A DNA stretch of 64,000 nt from Hermodice carunculata. Lineage: Eukaryota > Annelida > Polychaeta > Eunicida > Amphinomidae. The notes below the pieces were generated by a model. The model saw only the letters and a program-made list of their open reading frames with translations. It did not search any database and was not told the origin of the DNA. The stretch lies in contig OZ026617.1 of the NCBI GenBank assembly GCA_964020975.1, positions 29,347,359 through 29,411,358 on the forward strand. The letters are read 5' to 3'. Each line of letters opens with the position of its first letter. The first letter of the stretch is position 1. Below are positions 46,401-59,200 of this stretch, piece by piece. Made by a program: the position numbers and the translations under genes.

Positions 46401-49400
46401 GTGTGTGACCACCATGCTTCCTCAAGGAAGCCAGGACCCTCTTTGACATGCTGCTGGTGAGCTTGGCTATGTGTGCCTTGGAAATTTGGTTCCACTGGTC
46501 TGTGAGCCACTGTGCCACCTGATCCAGGGTGGCCACAGTTTTTAGCTCAGCTGACTTGTCAGTCAACTGAGCTTATCTTATGGTCCTCCGTCCGTCCTTC
46601 GTCCGTCCGTCGGCCGTCAACAATTCACATTTTCGACTTCTTCTCCGAAACCATTTACCAGATCCACTTCAAACTTGGTGGGGATGTGCCTTGGGTAGGT
46701 GTCTACCAAGTTTGTTCAAATGGTCACGGTCCAGTGGTTTTTGGATTTTTAATAATTTTTTTGTTCTTTTTATGGCAAATCTTAAAAAATCTTCTCTGAA
46801 ACCGCTCACCCAATTACTTTAATATCACACAGAAACACTCCCTGGGACACCTAGTTCTTAATTTGTTCACCAGGTGGCGCTGCAATTTTTTTTCTAATTT
46901 TTTATGAATTTTTGTGTCATGTAGCTATTTTCGACTTCTTTTCCAGAACCATCACTCAGATTAAGCTCAAACGTGGTGGATATATTCCTTGTAGAAGGTT
47001 CAAACAAAGTTGTTCACTATGTGGGAATGCTGCGGAGTCCTGATTTTTAACGATTTTTTCAATTTGGGTACTCATCAGTCAATGCAGCTTTCCTATTGAT
47101 TACTATGGAAGTCAGGGAGCATTCTAATGCTAATTCACATTTTCGACTTCTTCTCCAAAACCGCCGTCCAGATTAACTTCAAACTTGGTGGGGATGTACC
47201 TTGGGTGGGTGTCTACTAGGTTTGTTCAAATGGTCATGCTCCAGTGATTTTTGGATTTTTAATGAATTTTTTGTTCTTTTTTTGGACAAATCTTAAAAAA
47301 TCTGCTTCTCCAAAAGCGCTTGCTCAATTGCTCTGATATCACATGGGAAGACACCTAGGGACTCCTTGTTCTTAATTTGTTCACCAGGTGGCGCTGCAAT
47401 TTTTTTCTAATTTTCTATGAATTTTTATGTGTTATAGCTATTTTCGACTTCTTCAGAACCGTCTCTCAGATTAAGCTGAAACATGGTGGATATGTCCCTT
47501 GTGGAAGGGTCAAACAAAGTTGTTCACTATGTGGGAATGCTGAGGGTTCCTGATTTTTAAACATTTTTTTTCAATTTGGGTATTTATCGGTCAATGCAGC
47601 TTTCCTATTGATTACTATGTAAGTCAATGGACATTCTAATGCTAATTCACATTTTCGACTTCTTCTCCAAAACCGCCATCCAGATTAACTTCAAACTTGG
47701 TGGGGGTGTACCTTGGGTGCATGTCTACCAGGTTTGTCCAAATGGTCTTGTTCCAGTGAATTTTGGATTTTTTTATGATTTTTTTTTCAAAAATTTTTAC
47801 AAACGTTTTAATGGGAAAGTTTAACATGGGAATTTCTTGTAATGGTTATAACTTAAATAATTTTAGCCAGATTTACTTCAGACTTGGTGGGGATGTGCCT
47901 TGGGTGGATCTCTATCAAGTATGTTCAAATGGTCACGCTCTATTGATTTTTGGAATTTTTATGAATTTTTTTGTTCTTTTTTGGTGCAAATCTTAAAAAC
48001 TCTTCACCTCTGAAACTGCTCACCCAATTTTTTGATATCGTACATAGACAATCCCAGGGACACATAGTTCCCAATTTGTTCACCAGGTGGCAGTGCAATT
48101 TTTTCTAATTTTTTTTGTATGAATTTTTTATGTGGTTTTGCTATTTTTCACTTGTTCTCCGAATCGTCACTCAGATTAAGGTGAAATGTAATGGATATGT
48201 TCTTGTGGAAGGGTGAAACAAAGTTGTTTACTTGGTGGCACTGCTTTGGATTCCTGATTTTTAAGTATTTTCAACTTGGGTACTTATCGGTCAATGCAGC
48301 TTTGCTATTGATTACTATGTAAAGTCAATGGGCATTCTAATGCTAATTCACAGGACAACTGACATGAAATTTATTGTTTACTTGATAACTTGAGATCTGT
48401 TTTGAGTTAGTACTATGATGCTGCACATGTTAATGTTTTTGTATGAAGGTCATGCTCAGACAGTACATGAATGACTTTGACCTCGTTTCTGGGGTCACAG
48501 TGCAACATACATAAATTTTACTCTTCATTATAACTTCAGAACTACTTGAACCTTGATGTTGCACATATTAGTGTTCTTTTATAATGGTCAGACTTACTCA
48601 GAACATGGGTGACCTTGATCCTTTCCCAAGTTCATAGAGCTGCAAGTGTGATGAATGTCAAGATCAGCTGAGCATGGGCTGTTCACACAGCCCACTTGTT
48701 TTCGTATTTGTCGTTGACTTGACAGCCAAGCACACCCCAAAAATGTTCAATTGGGGACAGGTCAGGAGATTGGGCTGGCCATGGCAACCTTTAATTTGGA
48801 TGCTATGCTGCTGGACATACTGCATGCTGACTCGTGCACTACCTGCCTGAACATTGTCTTGCTAGAACAGCCCATCAGTAGTGGTTGTGACCACCATGCT
48901 TCTTCAAGCAAGCCAGGACCCTCTTTGGCGTACTGTTGGTGAGCTTGGCTTTGCTGCTGGAAACACTGCATGCTGACTCATGCACTACCCGCCTGTGCAT
49001 TGTCTTGCTGGAACAGTACTTAGCTCAGGATGTTGAGGGGACCATTCAGTGTTATTGTTGGCAGGATCTCACTCACATAGTGCTGGCCAACTAGAGTCCC
49101 ATTCATGCCCTGCTGAATTTTTTTTTTTTTTTTTCCTGTTGTCTTGATTGTCCCTCACATGATGACACTGCCTCCTCCATATACAGCAGTCATGTTACAC
49201 TGTGCATCCATCCACAAAATCTCTCTGAAGGCATACATCTAACCCGTATTCTCTCATCGTGGAAACTGAAGCAAAACCTGGACTCATATTCACATGACTA
49301 CGTTACATTCCTCCATTGATCTCGGGTCCAGTAAACTTGTTCCTGACATGACAGTATCCATGCAGCCTTGTGTGCATGACCAAGAGGGATGTGGATGGCA

Positions 49401-49755
49401 GGGCGGTATGACATCCGTTTGGCTGACATCAATCTCCATTGATAGTATGCAGCAGGCCCAATGCTGTAATGTTGCCAGCCTGGCAGCACTGCTGATGGAA
49501 CTTCTCTACTGAAAGGAATCTGTGTCTCTTCCCATACTGCACCATGTAACAGTTGTCCATGCCATCTGAAAGTCCTGGTTGGCCAGATCCAGCTTGCTTC
49601 TTGTATTATCCTCTTGCATGTCTTGAACTTGAAAATGGTCCCACCACCTCTGTTATGCTCACTTACAGAACCCCATTCTCCTGGCAACATCACAGTGGGA
49701 AAGACAAGCCTCCAACATACCAATGATTCTGCCTCTGTCAAATTTAGAGAGCTAA
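46400..49755 (-). mobile_element. Tc1-like transposase fossil, split by a Helentron-like insertion
   Basis: Minus-strand pieces in order: helix-turn-helix start RGRIIGMLEACLSHCDVARR and MGFCK (about 49740-49670), the segment around WWDHFQVQDMQEDNTRSKLD, then DVSQTDVIPP (about 49430), the DDE-region marker REILWMDAQCNMTAVYGGGS and VIMRGTI (about 49235-49150), and RLPWPAQSPDLSPIEHFWGV LG (about 48790-48730). After the insertion at 46539-48698 come VATLDQVAQWLTDQWNQISK, AHIAKLTSSMSKRVLASLRK and HGG (46535-46400). These are textbook Tc1/mariner motifs (PAQSPDLSPIEH.W). Internal segments are also shuffled: the C-terminal LT..TPKRVLA.LKKHGG sequence recurs at 48950-48885. The element is dead. Confidence 0.85.
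46539..48698 (+). mobile_element. Helentron-like non-autonomous element with about 500-bp tandem core
   Basis: Starts TTTTTAGCTCAGCTGAC, followed by a GTCC/GTCCGTC microsatellite (46583-46616). Next come about three units of roughly 500 bp, each opening with TTCACATTTTCGACTTCTTC and CTTCAAACTTGGTGGGGATG and including TTCACCAGGTGGCGCTGCAA. The end is GATCAGCTGAGCATGGGCTG then TTCACACAGCCCACTTG. So the 5' GCTCAGCTGA is matched inverted just before a terminal GGGCTG/CAGCCC hairpin. The insertion lies between T residues in the Tc1 fossil. Subterminal inverted repeats, microsatellite, tandem core, 3' hairpin and TT target are the layout of Helentron-derived (HINE/pearl-type) elements. No Rep-helicase coding is present. 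Confidence 0.75.
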
Positions 49756-52700
49756 ATGAATGAGTAACCTATACACCATGACGAAATGAGTACAAATTTT
49801 ATCATAGTAGTTGGGTACTTTCATTGTTGTGGCATTGTTGCAGACCATGCACAGTTTTGCAACTCAGCAAGGTTTGTTGTGGTGAGCCCACTTGTCAAAC
49901 CGGAAGTAGGCTGGCACTACTCTCCTGCCATTGTTTTATAATCTTTCTCTGCATTGCAATGGTTTTGACACTGTAATTTTTTTCATGGCCTTATCATGCT
50001 TGAAATCATTGTGGATATCTGCTGCTGTCTTCACAATAACATATTTTTGAACTTCAAAAGGCAAAATTTTCTGCATCTTCTTCCAAAAATTAGGTTAGTT
50101 CAATCCCTTCCTCCCCTCCCACTATAGAAACCCAAAAAAGTAGACAGCATGACACAAAAAAGAAAAATCAATCAAGCTTAGAAAGTCCTTGAATTTTGGT
50201 AAAAACTTTTGGTAAAAAAGTCCTGGAAAGGTCAATGAATTTGAAAGCTGCTAAGGTGTATGAACCCTGTGAAACTGTGCACAGAAGGCCTTTGGCAGCC
50301 TGTGTCCCACCCTCGCGCATGCGGGACTATCGTCTGCCAATGTCCTTCCGTGCTGAGTTTCACTAGTGCTCACCTTCAACCCTCATGGAACTCCTGTGTT
50401 GCCAGTGTTCCTTTATGTCAGGCATACTCTTAGCTGTCCTCTGCATGTTACATAACTGTCCAAATGACATATTTTTTACACAAACTAATATTTATAGCAG
50501 CCCATGTCAAACCAATGGGGTGCCTGAATTTTTGTCTTTGAGTATATTGATCATTATTATAAGTTCATAAAAAAATGTTCCAAACATTTTTGGCTTTGAA
50601 TTGCTACCACATTTGTATGTTAGAACAACATGTTTGTTAAAATTTAAAATTTGCAATAACAACTACATGTAGGATTACCTCACCTTTGGCCAGGTTAGAG
50701 GCTTATTTATTTCCAGGAGCTACCCCATGAATTTGTTGTGTTTTGTCATGTGAATGAAGGGTGATGAAATTAGTTGAAACAGATACTTGTCTTAAATAGT
50801 CTGCTTCATTCATCAGTGCATTTCGAAACCTGCTGTGTAGGAACACATTCATTGACAGGTGCTGCTGGGCTTTTGTTGCATTTTTATAATTTTTTTGTGT
50901 GTCTTTTTGCCACTTTTGACTTCTCCGGGAAAGTTTGCTCAGGTTTTACTGAAACTTGGTGGAAATGTACATATAACATGTACATGTATGTATATAGAAA
51001 GGTCATACAAAGTTACTTACTAGGTAGGTGGTGATGGTGTGGATCCCAAGTTTTAACAAATTTTAAAATTTCAGTACTTACAGGAAAATTCATAGTACAT
51101 TCCTGTTGATTACAATGTATTGCAGATGTTATGGGTGTTCACATATTTGGCTTCTTCATGAAAACATTAGCCAGATTCACTTCAAATATGCGTAGGATAT
51201 ACCTTGGGTGGATCTCTACCAACATTGTTCAAAAGGTCATGTTGCATAGATTTTTTATTTTTTAGGATGTTTTTATGCAAAGGAACACTTTTGGGGACTC
51301 CTAAACCTTATAGTTACTTTTTTGAACAGGTGGTACTGTAACAAGTATTTTAATGAATTTTTGAATGGTTTTGGTATTTTCAACTTCTTGTCCAACACGT
51401 CCCTGAGATTGTGCTGACACCTGGTGAAGATGTACCTGTACCTTGTGGAAGGGTCAAAGTTATTCATTAAGTGGTGATGCTATGGATCTTTGACTTTAAC
51501 AAAAAAATTTAATTTGGGTACATGTACTTGTTGGTTATTGCATACATTCTGATTGAAGACAAGGAATATTGATGGGGATTGGTAATTCACATTTTGGACT
51601 TCTCCAAACCTGTCAGCGACATTCATTCTGAACTTACAGGGCTGTACCTTTGATGTGTATTCCACTTTAGATGTTCTTGAAAATGGTCATTCCCTATCGA
51701 TTTGCGCATTTTGTGGTTGGGTTTTTTTTTTTTTTTTTGTTGTTGTTGTTAATTTTTGATACAATTTTTCAAGAAAAATCTCATTGTCTTGGAACTACAT
51801 TCCCAATAAAATTGCATTAAGGCACCTAGACCATGGGGGATGATACCAGTGGTACCACCTGTAACTTGACAGGTCAGCATTCTTGTGCAAAAAGTATGGT
51901 ATTTCCATTATATTGTCCCCCACAAGAAAGTCCATCCCTCTTATCAGGCCACTTTTTGGCTGCATTTGGGGTGGCCTTATAAGAGGGGCACCACTGTATA
52001 CTGGTCATCTTGTGAATGCTCTGCACCCTATAGTTTTTGAGTTAGGCCCATATGACTTTTAGGACTTATAAAGTGTATGAAAATCAACATGGACTGTGAT
52101 GTTGATGGCACCATCTACGTTATTATGTGGCATATGGGTCAAAATGTGACCAATCAAGCATCCTTATTTTGTATGGATCTTCATGAAACTTACTGAATGG
52201 TGGAGGAGATCAAAATCTCGGTTGCATATGATACTAGTGGTGCTACCTATACCTTGGTGGAAATTATGTGTTGTTAAAATGTCTTGAAAGATATGAAATT
52301 CTATATTGTAAAAAATAATTGAATCAGACATACCACATGTATAGGTTATATATATATATGTATATGGATAGGTAGGCAGGTAGGTCATGGCCAAAGCCAT
52401 TACATTATAAATATAATATCAGTGACCTTGATTTATTTTCCATTAGTCACCAGGCCTGTAAAGTTGAAAAAGATGATTTTGTAGTAACAGGGCGTAACTT
52501 GGACATCAAAAACAAAGAGAATTTTTTGGTAAAGGTCATCAGATTATATGTCAGCAGAGCATTAGGCTTTTTTTTTTTTTTTTTTTTGTTTTTGTGCAAA
52601 ATCTTTAAAAACATATAGTCCAAAACAAAGTAATGTGCATGGGAACACTCCTGGGTACCCCTGCACATTACTTTGTGGAACAGCTGTGCTGCACTGTTTT

Positions 52701-53133
52701 TTCTTTGTCTTTTTTTGTCTTTTTTTTTGGGGGGGGGGGGAGGGGGTAATTGAGACACCGAAGTCTTTACACCTCAAGACCTTCTGGTGCTTTTACTGAA
52801 AAAAAAAAAATATATATATATATATATATTGTTCTGGTCATTAGAATATATTTATAGATTTGAATAAAGTGACATTCTTAGAATGTTTACATATTCAGAT
52901 CTGGTATTATGATAATTGAGTAGTAAATCTGAATATTTCCTTGCATGGGCAGATTTTATCAGAAATCCTGAACTACAAGTTCTTAAGTGAGTGGACCTGT
53001 GTTCCTCAATGAACAAGTTACCACCACCACATTAATTAGATTTTTATTGGGGGGGGGGGGGGTTCCACTGCTATTTGTGGGGACAGTGCAGTTATTTTCA
53101 TATACTTATTGTGTATTCATGTTCTTCTTGCAG
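49756..53133. other. Spacer or intron; old copies of the Helentron core
   Basis: 50880-51690 contains diverged copies of the tandem core (GACTTCTCC, TTTTACTGAAACTTGGTGGAAA, TTCACTTCAAATATG, TGTGGAAGGGTCAAA), much older than the 46.5-kb and 56-59-kb copies. 51830-52300 has two weakly similar blocks (GATGATACCAGTGGTACCACC / ATGATACTAGTGGTGCTACC). T run at 51722-51739, T/G runs at 52568-52740, (TA)n at 52810-52829, G run at 53050-53062. No gene seen. Confidence 0.6.
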
Positions 53134-53413
53134 GAAGAAAATTCCCAAAAGAACACCCACAAATGATTTACGTGACCAAGGAGACTCTATTGTTACTGTC
53201 TTGGATTCCTCGAATTTCCCAGTGGGATGCAGGGTTAGCACTCAGACAGACCTCACTATGCGTGGATTCACTTATACTTACTTGAAGAAAAATTACCGTG
53301 TTTGCTGTGAACAGGATGATGAAATGAATCTTCAGTGTACAGATGATACAGATGATGCAGATGGAGACAGAAACATCACTGTTAGTAGTTTTGATGTGAT
53401 TGTAACTTGGTAA
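53134..53413 (+). CDS. Candidate second exon of the THAP gene
   Basis: A good acceptor (tgttcttcttgcag|GAAG) opens a frame that needs phase 2, exactly what donor GTGAGC at 44617 of the THAP exon provides. Joined, the peptide reads SPSSE-KKIPKRTPTNDL. It continues FPVGCRVSTQTDLTMRGFTY, TYLKKNYRVCCEQDDEMN and an acidic DDTDDADGD stretch, stopping at 53411-53413. An 'STQTDL' segment downstream of the zinc finger is common in THAP proteins of invertebrates. The link is inferred from phase and composition only. A weak donor (TTG|gtaata) just before the stop would allow further exons. Confidence 0.5.
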
Positions 53414-53457
53414 TAGTTGGGGTCTTACCCCTTTCAGTGCAACATTTTGGACTGAGC

Positions 53458-53523
53458 CAACAGTTTTCCTTGGCATGTTTTGGGCCCATATATTTGCATA
53501 AAGTGCACCGAGGAAAGCTGTTG
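53458..53523. repeat. Short palindromic element
   Basis: Arms CAACAGTTTTCCTTGG (53458-53473) and CCGAGGAAAGCTGTTG (53508-53523) pair with one G-T and one mismatch. Related to the hairpin at 14410-14461 and to a partial copy near 8675. Flank sequence is also shared (AAGTGC before, TTTTGGGC in the loop). Confidence 0.65.
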
Positions 53524-54574
53524 ATCTGCAGGAACATAAATCTAGCTGTTGGCCTGCAGGAACATGAGTCTAGCACACTTATAATAGGATGTATTCATAT
53601 TTAAATGCGGTCCTACTCTAACACCTATTGAGCAAAAGAGGGAGCCACCTGCATCAGGGTTGATCCATGTATTTAGCATGGTCAAAAGTCCTTTCCCAAT
53701 GAAATCAACAACACATACACAGAAAAATCTTAAGAAAATGTATTAACATATATTTGAAACATTAAGGATGCCTAAATTGATTAGAAATGGTCTCTCTTTT
53801 GGTTGAAAAGGTGTTATTTATGGATGTTTCTGTAGTATATGATACAAATCTGCCCTGATCATGGTGGAAGCATCAGTCTGTTGCCCCGGCAACACAGGAA
53901 GTGTGCAGGATCGCAGTTCAATATGAATATCTCCTATTCAAAGCAGTTTGTTTCAAGTAGTTAAACTGAAGTCACAGTTGGCATTGAACGGGTTAAAACA
54001 CGCATGCATTTCATAAAGTTCCAAACTAGCAGGACAAAATTACAGAGTAACAAGGTGCTGGATGTAGGAAGATGCACACATTATTAGTACTTTCTGCAAC
54101 TTGGGAAGGTCGGGGGGGGGGGGGGCTGTATGTTTGCACCCAATCTCTGTCCAGGCTATACATGTACATGTATTTCCTGTTTGTCAAACAGTTGGGTCTC
54201 ATTCATGCCTGCTAAATGTATTATGTAATTGTACATGTCCACATGAACATTCAACCATCCTTTAAACTTCCGTATTTTGATGCTCACAATAGACATGCAA
54301 TGTGCAAAATTAACTCCCCAGTGACCATAGATGCTGGGTCTATTATAAACTGATTTCTCATAGACTTCCTCCTTTTTTTTTTTAAATGAACCCTGCACTT
54401 CATGTGCATGCTGAATTGCTCATACTTATAATTAGTACAAACTCATTATTATCATCAACATTCCATTTGGCTCATTAATTCTTAGGTATAGTATTATGTT
54501 TGGTGATGAATTTTGATTATGGCCAAACTGGTATTATGTCATGATCATAGTAGGCCTAACAAGTATCTGTTATT
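53524..54574. other. Unassigned intergenic DNA
   Basis: No gene or element recognised. G run at 54112-54125 and T run at 54373-54383. Confidence 0.5.
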
Positions 54575-55677
54575 ATGTCTCCCCATGCAACGTGGGGACA
54601 TATTGTTTTTGCGTCCGTTTCTTCCGCTTCTTCTTCTTTATCTTCTTCTTCTTTTTCTTCAACACATTGTTGTTTACGTTGCGGATGCAATAACCTGAGA
54701 AAGATTTGACTTGGGAAGGTGAAATTTTTTGTGAAGATGTTCCTATATAAAACTTTGCTTGGGATTGCAGATGGGTAACCTTGACCTATTTTTCAAGGTC
54801 ACATGGGCATGTCATGTAAAAATGACGCGGATGCAATAACTCCGCAAGGATTTGACTTCAGAGGTTGAAATTTTGCATGATTATGTACCATAATATGAAC
54901 TAGGTTGGGATTGTATGTGGTTGACCTTGACATATTTTCAAGGTCACATGGCCACTAAAAAATCATCACAGATGCACTCGAGAAAGATTTGACTTAAAGA
55001 GATTGACATTTTGTGTGATTATGTTTCTATTTAAGATTTTTGGAAGACTTTGCTTGTAACTGCAGATGTATGACCTTGACCTTTTTTTCAAGGTCACGTG
55101 GACATTTCATCTAAAATCAATGTGGACGTGATAACTCAAGGAAGATTTGTCTTGGGAAGTTGATATTTTATGTAGAGATGTTCCTATATATGATCTTACT
55201 TGGGATTGCAGATGGGTGACCTTGACTAATTTTTTCAGGTCACGTGGGCATGTCATCTAAAATTGACACGCATGCAACAACTCTGCAAGGATTTGGCTTA
55301 GTTGGTTGAAATTTTGCATGTTTATGTACCATAATACCAACTAGGTTGGGATTGTAGATGGGTGACCTTGACCTATTTTCAAGGTCACATGGCCACCTTT
55401 TAAAAATCATTGCAGATGCACTCAAGAAATATTTGTCTTAAAGAGGTTGACATTTTGTTTGATTATGTTTCTATGTAAGACTTTTGTAAGACCTTGCTTG
55501 TAACTGCAAATGTATGACCTTGACCTATTTTTCAAGGTCACATGGGCATTTCATCAAGAATCAACGTTTTGAACTGTCAATAAAGAGTGTACCTTCACCA
55601 TATCTGTAGATCACTGGAATTGGTATGCCTATTTATAAAAATAAGGATGACAATAGTAAGGGCGCAAGGGGAGACAT
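54575..55677 (+). mobile_element. TIR element with about six GACCTTGA/TCAAGGTCA units
   Basis: Begins ATGTCTCCCC (itself followed by an inverted GTGGGGACAT) and ends GGGGAGACAT. After a TTCTTC-rich microsatellite, about six units with a period near 145 bp each carry TGACCTTGACCTATTTTTCA followed by AGGTCAC, GATGCAATAACTC and AAGATTTGACTT. Each unit contains an inverted pair TGACCTTGA/TCAAGGTCA. No coding sequence, so it is non-autonomous; superfamily uncertain. Confidence 0.7.
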
Positions 55678-55799
55678 TTGATTTTCTGTTGGAAAATCAG
55701 CCTGTTCTAGTTATTTGTTACTTCATACCTCTTTCTGATGGAATAAAAATTTGTTGTGTTACTGATGTCAAAACCTATCTATAAATATTGTTCTGTTTT

Positions 55800-56236
55800 C
55801 CTGTTATAGTTCTTCAATATGGTTGGCATATTGTAAAATGAATGATGCAGGGGAGCCCATACATTATTGAAGGTCATCAGTCCTCAGAAATCAATGACAC
55901 ACTTGGCTGACACCTCGTGTTATTGATCTCCTTGGACTGATAACTGTTGTCTATGGGGTTTCTTGTGGTGTTGTTCATTTTGACCTTGAGTGACCTTGAA
56001 AGGTCAAACATATTTGTTTTTTATCATGGTAACGGTGGATCCTGTCATGTCCCCCCCCCCCCAAAAAAAAAGAAGAAAAAGATGACTGCAACACTGTGAC
56101 TGAGTGAGTGGAGACTTTGATATTGCAAATAGTGATATCTGGCCTTACAGAAAAGGGACCTTGGTATTCATTTGAAGGTCACAGGACCACTTTATTCTTT
56201 TTATGCAAGGTCAGCTGAGCACAGGACTGTTGCTAG
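55800..56236 (+). mobile_element. 3' end of a Helentron-like element
   Basis: Contains TGACCTTGAGTGACCTTGAA and ends AAGGTCAGCTGAGCACAGGA then CTGTTGCTAG, the same subterminal GTCAGCTGAGC as in the elements at 46.5 and 56.2 kb. The next element starts directly after it, giving a head-to-tail arrangement. The left limit is uncertain. Confidence 0.55.
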
Positions 56237-59200
56237 TTTTTAGCTCAGTTGAGCTCATAGGATGGTCCTTTGTCCGTCTGTGATATCCTACTAGACATTG
56301 ACAAAATCAACAGGAAGAATTGGGCCAAATCAGTTCATACCTTTGATTTCTCAAGATTGTACACAAAGATTAACTTGACAGACCTAGACGTGTTAATTTC
56401 AATGTTGGCTAAAGTGTTCAAAGGTGGCACATGTCAGTATATTAATATCTGGTGCTGAGGTTAAATTTGATAAAGGTAAGAGCAAAGGAATATCTTACAC
56501 AAAGCAAGAGTGGGCTCAAATGATAGAATACATTACCAACAATGTATACTTTTGCTTTGGAACTAGAGGTTATCAACAAATAGTAGGCATACCAATGGGA
56601 ACAGATCCAGCCCCATATATTTTGCCAACCTTTACTTACATTATTATGAATCAAAATGGATGGAGGAATTGGAAAAAACAAACTTTACAGCTGCAAGAAG
56701 ATCATATTCTCACACAAGAAGATTTATAGATGACCTGTGTGCTTTAAACAATGGAGATGAAATAAAGGGAAATTGGAAAAACATATATCCCAGAGAACTA
56801 ATATTAAATCTGGAAAATGAAAGTGATATAAAAGCTACTTTCCTTGATCTGGATATAGAAATAAAGGACAACCAGTATGTAACAAAAATATTTGACAAGA
56901 GATACCAGTTTAAATATGATATTATGTCCTACCTTGATCTGACAGGAAACATTCCAGAGAAACAAGCATATATGGAGTTTGTATCTGACAAGTGATAGAT
57001 ATTGCTACAACCCCACACTTTTTAGCAATTTTGTCAATCAAGTCAGAACTTTGTTGCAAAAACTACAACACAAAGGTTATAAAAAAAACAACAAATACAC
57101 AAAACTCTTTTGATATTTCCAGAGATAGGACCAAATACCCAACAAATACAACACTAACTCAAAAACATTAGTTAAACTTTGTCAAGATGGAGCTTGAAAT
57201 GACAAAGTGTAGTCCTCAAAGTGTTGAGACTGGTAAGAGGGTAAAGTAAACGTAACCCAGCTAGAGAATTATCTCTAGTCCATCACGAGTCGGAAAACCA
57301 TGATCATATAATCACTTTTTGCAGGATTTTTTTTGTTCAGTCTTCATCGAGTATAGTGGAAGAGGTGGCTTCCAGCTAATACCTTAGTACACTTTACCTC
57401 GTAACATCTCTAGTCAACTTTATGGTGCTAAAGATTGTATTACTATTTACCTGTTTATACCAGTGTCGGTATGGTGGAATAATGTGTGAAGCTTTTAAGT
57501 TTCAAAAGAGACATCCGTCGTCCATCCACAATTCACATTTTGGCTTCTTCAAGACCATCAGCCAGATTCACTTCAAACTTGGTGGGGATGTGCCTTGGAT
57601 GGGTCTCTACCAAGTTTGTTCAAATGGTCATGCTCCGTTGATTTTTGGATTTTTTATGAATTTTTTTGTCCTTTTTGGGGGCAAATGGTACAAAATCTTC
57701 TTCTCTGAAACCGCTCACCCAATTGCTTTGATATTGCACAGGGACACTCCTGGGGACTCCTTATTTTGAATTTGTTCACCAGGTTGCGCTGCAATTTATT
57801 CCATATTTTTATGAATTTTTTTGTGCGCTTTTGCTTTTGACTTCCTCTCCAGAACCATCTCTCAGATTAAGCTGAAACTCGGTGGATATGTTCCTTGTGG
57901 AAGAGGCAAACAAAGTGTTTACTGGGTGGCACTGCTGTGGATTCCTGATTTTAAACGATTTTTTTTTTAATTACGGTGCTCATCTGTCAATGCAGCTTTC
58001 CTATTGATTACCATGCAAGTCAGTGGGCATTCTAATTAATGCTAATTCACGTTTTCGACTTCTCCAAAACCTTCATCCAGATTGACTTCAAACTTGATGG
58101 CAATGTACCTTGGGTGGGTTTCTACCAGGTTTGTTCAAATGGTCTCCAGTGATTTTTGGATTTTAAAAGAAATTTTTTTTTGTCCTTTTTTTGGACAAGC
58201 CTTAAAAAGTCTTCTTCTCCCCAACCGGTCACCCTATTGCTTTGATATTACATAAAAACACTCCTAGGGACTCCTGGTTCTTAATTTGTACACCAAGTGA
58301 TGCTGCAATATTTGTTCTAATTTTTGTATGAATTTTTATGTCTTTTCATTACTTTTGATGTCTTCTCCAGATCCGTTTGTCAGATTAAGTTGAAACTTAG
58401 TGGATTTGATCCTTGTGGAAGGGTCTAGCAAAGATGTTCACTAAGTAGCACTGCTGTGGATTCCTGATTTTTAACTCTTTTTTTTTTTTTTTTTTTCAAT
58501 TCAGATACTTATCGGTAAATGCACCTTTTCTATTGCTTACTATACAAGTCAATGGGCATTCTAATGGTAATTCACACTGTGGAAATCTGTGAAGAAAATG
58601 TCAGCCGGATTCACTTCAAACTTGGTGGCAATGTACCTTGGGTGGGTCTTTACCAAGTTTGTTCAAGTGGTCACCCTGCAGTGATTTTTTGATTTTGTAT
58701 GGGGTTTTTTTTTGAAAATCTTTAAAAAAAGTTTTAATAGGAAAGTTTAACATGGGAATTTCTTGTAATGCTTACAACTTCAATACTTTTGGCCAGATTT
58801 GTGCCAAACTTGGTAGGGATGTACCTTTTATAAGTGTCTACCTGTTTTGTGCAAATGGTCATGCTCCAGTGATGTGTGGACCTAGACCTCATTCCCAAGG
58901 TCACAGGACAACGGACGCGCAATTTTCTCTTCACTTGATAACTTGAGATCTGTTTTGAGTTAGGACCTTGATGTTGCATATGTTAATGTTTCTCTATGAA
59001 GGTCATGCATAGATAGTACATGAGTGACTTTGACCTCATTTTTGGGGTCACAGTGCAACATACATGAATTTTACTCTTCACTAAAATTTAGAACTACTTG
59101 AACTGGGATCTTGATGTTGCACATGTTATTGTTCTTCTATAAAGGTCAGACTTACTCAGTACATGGGTGACCTTGATCCTATCCCAAGCTCACAGAGCTG

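Noticed and set aside
56281-57510. LTR retroelement
   Set aside because: No long terminal repeats, protease, integrase or capsid-like motifs; RT motifs fit non-LTR or Penelope-like enzymes better.
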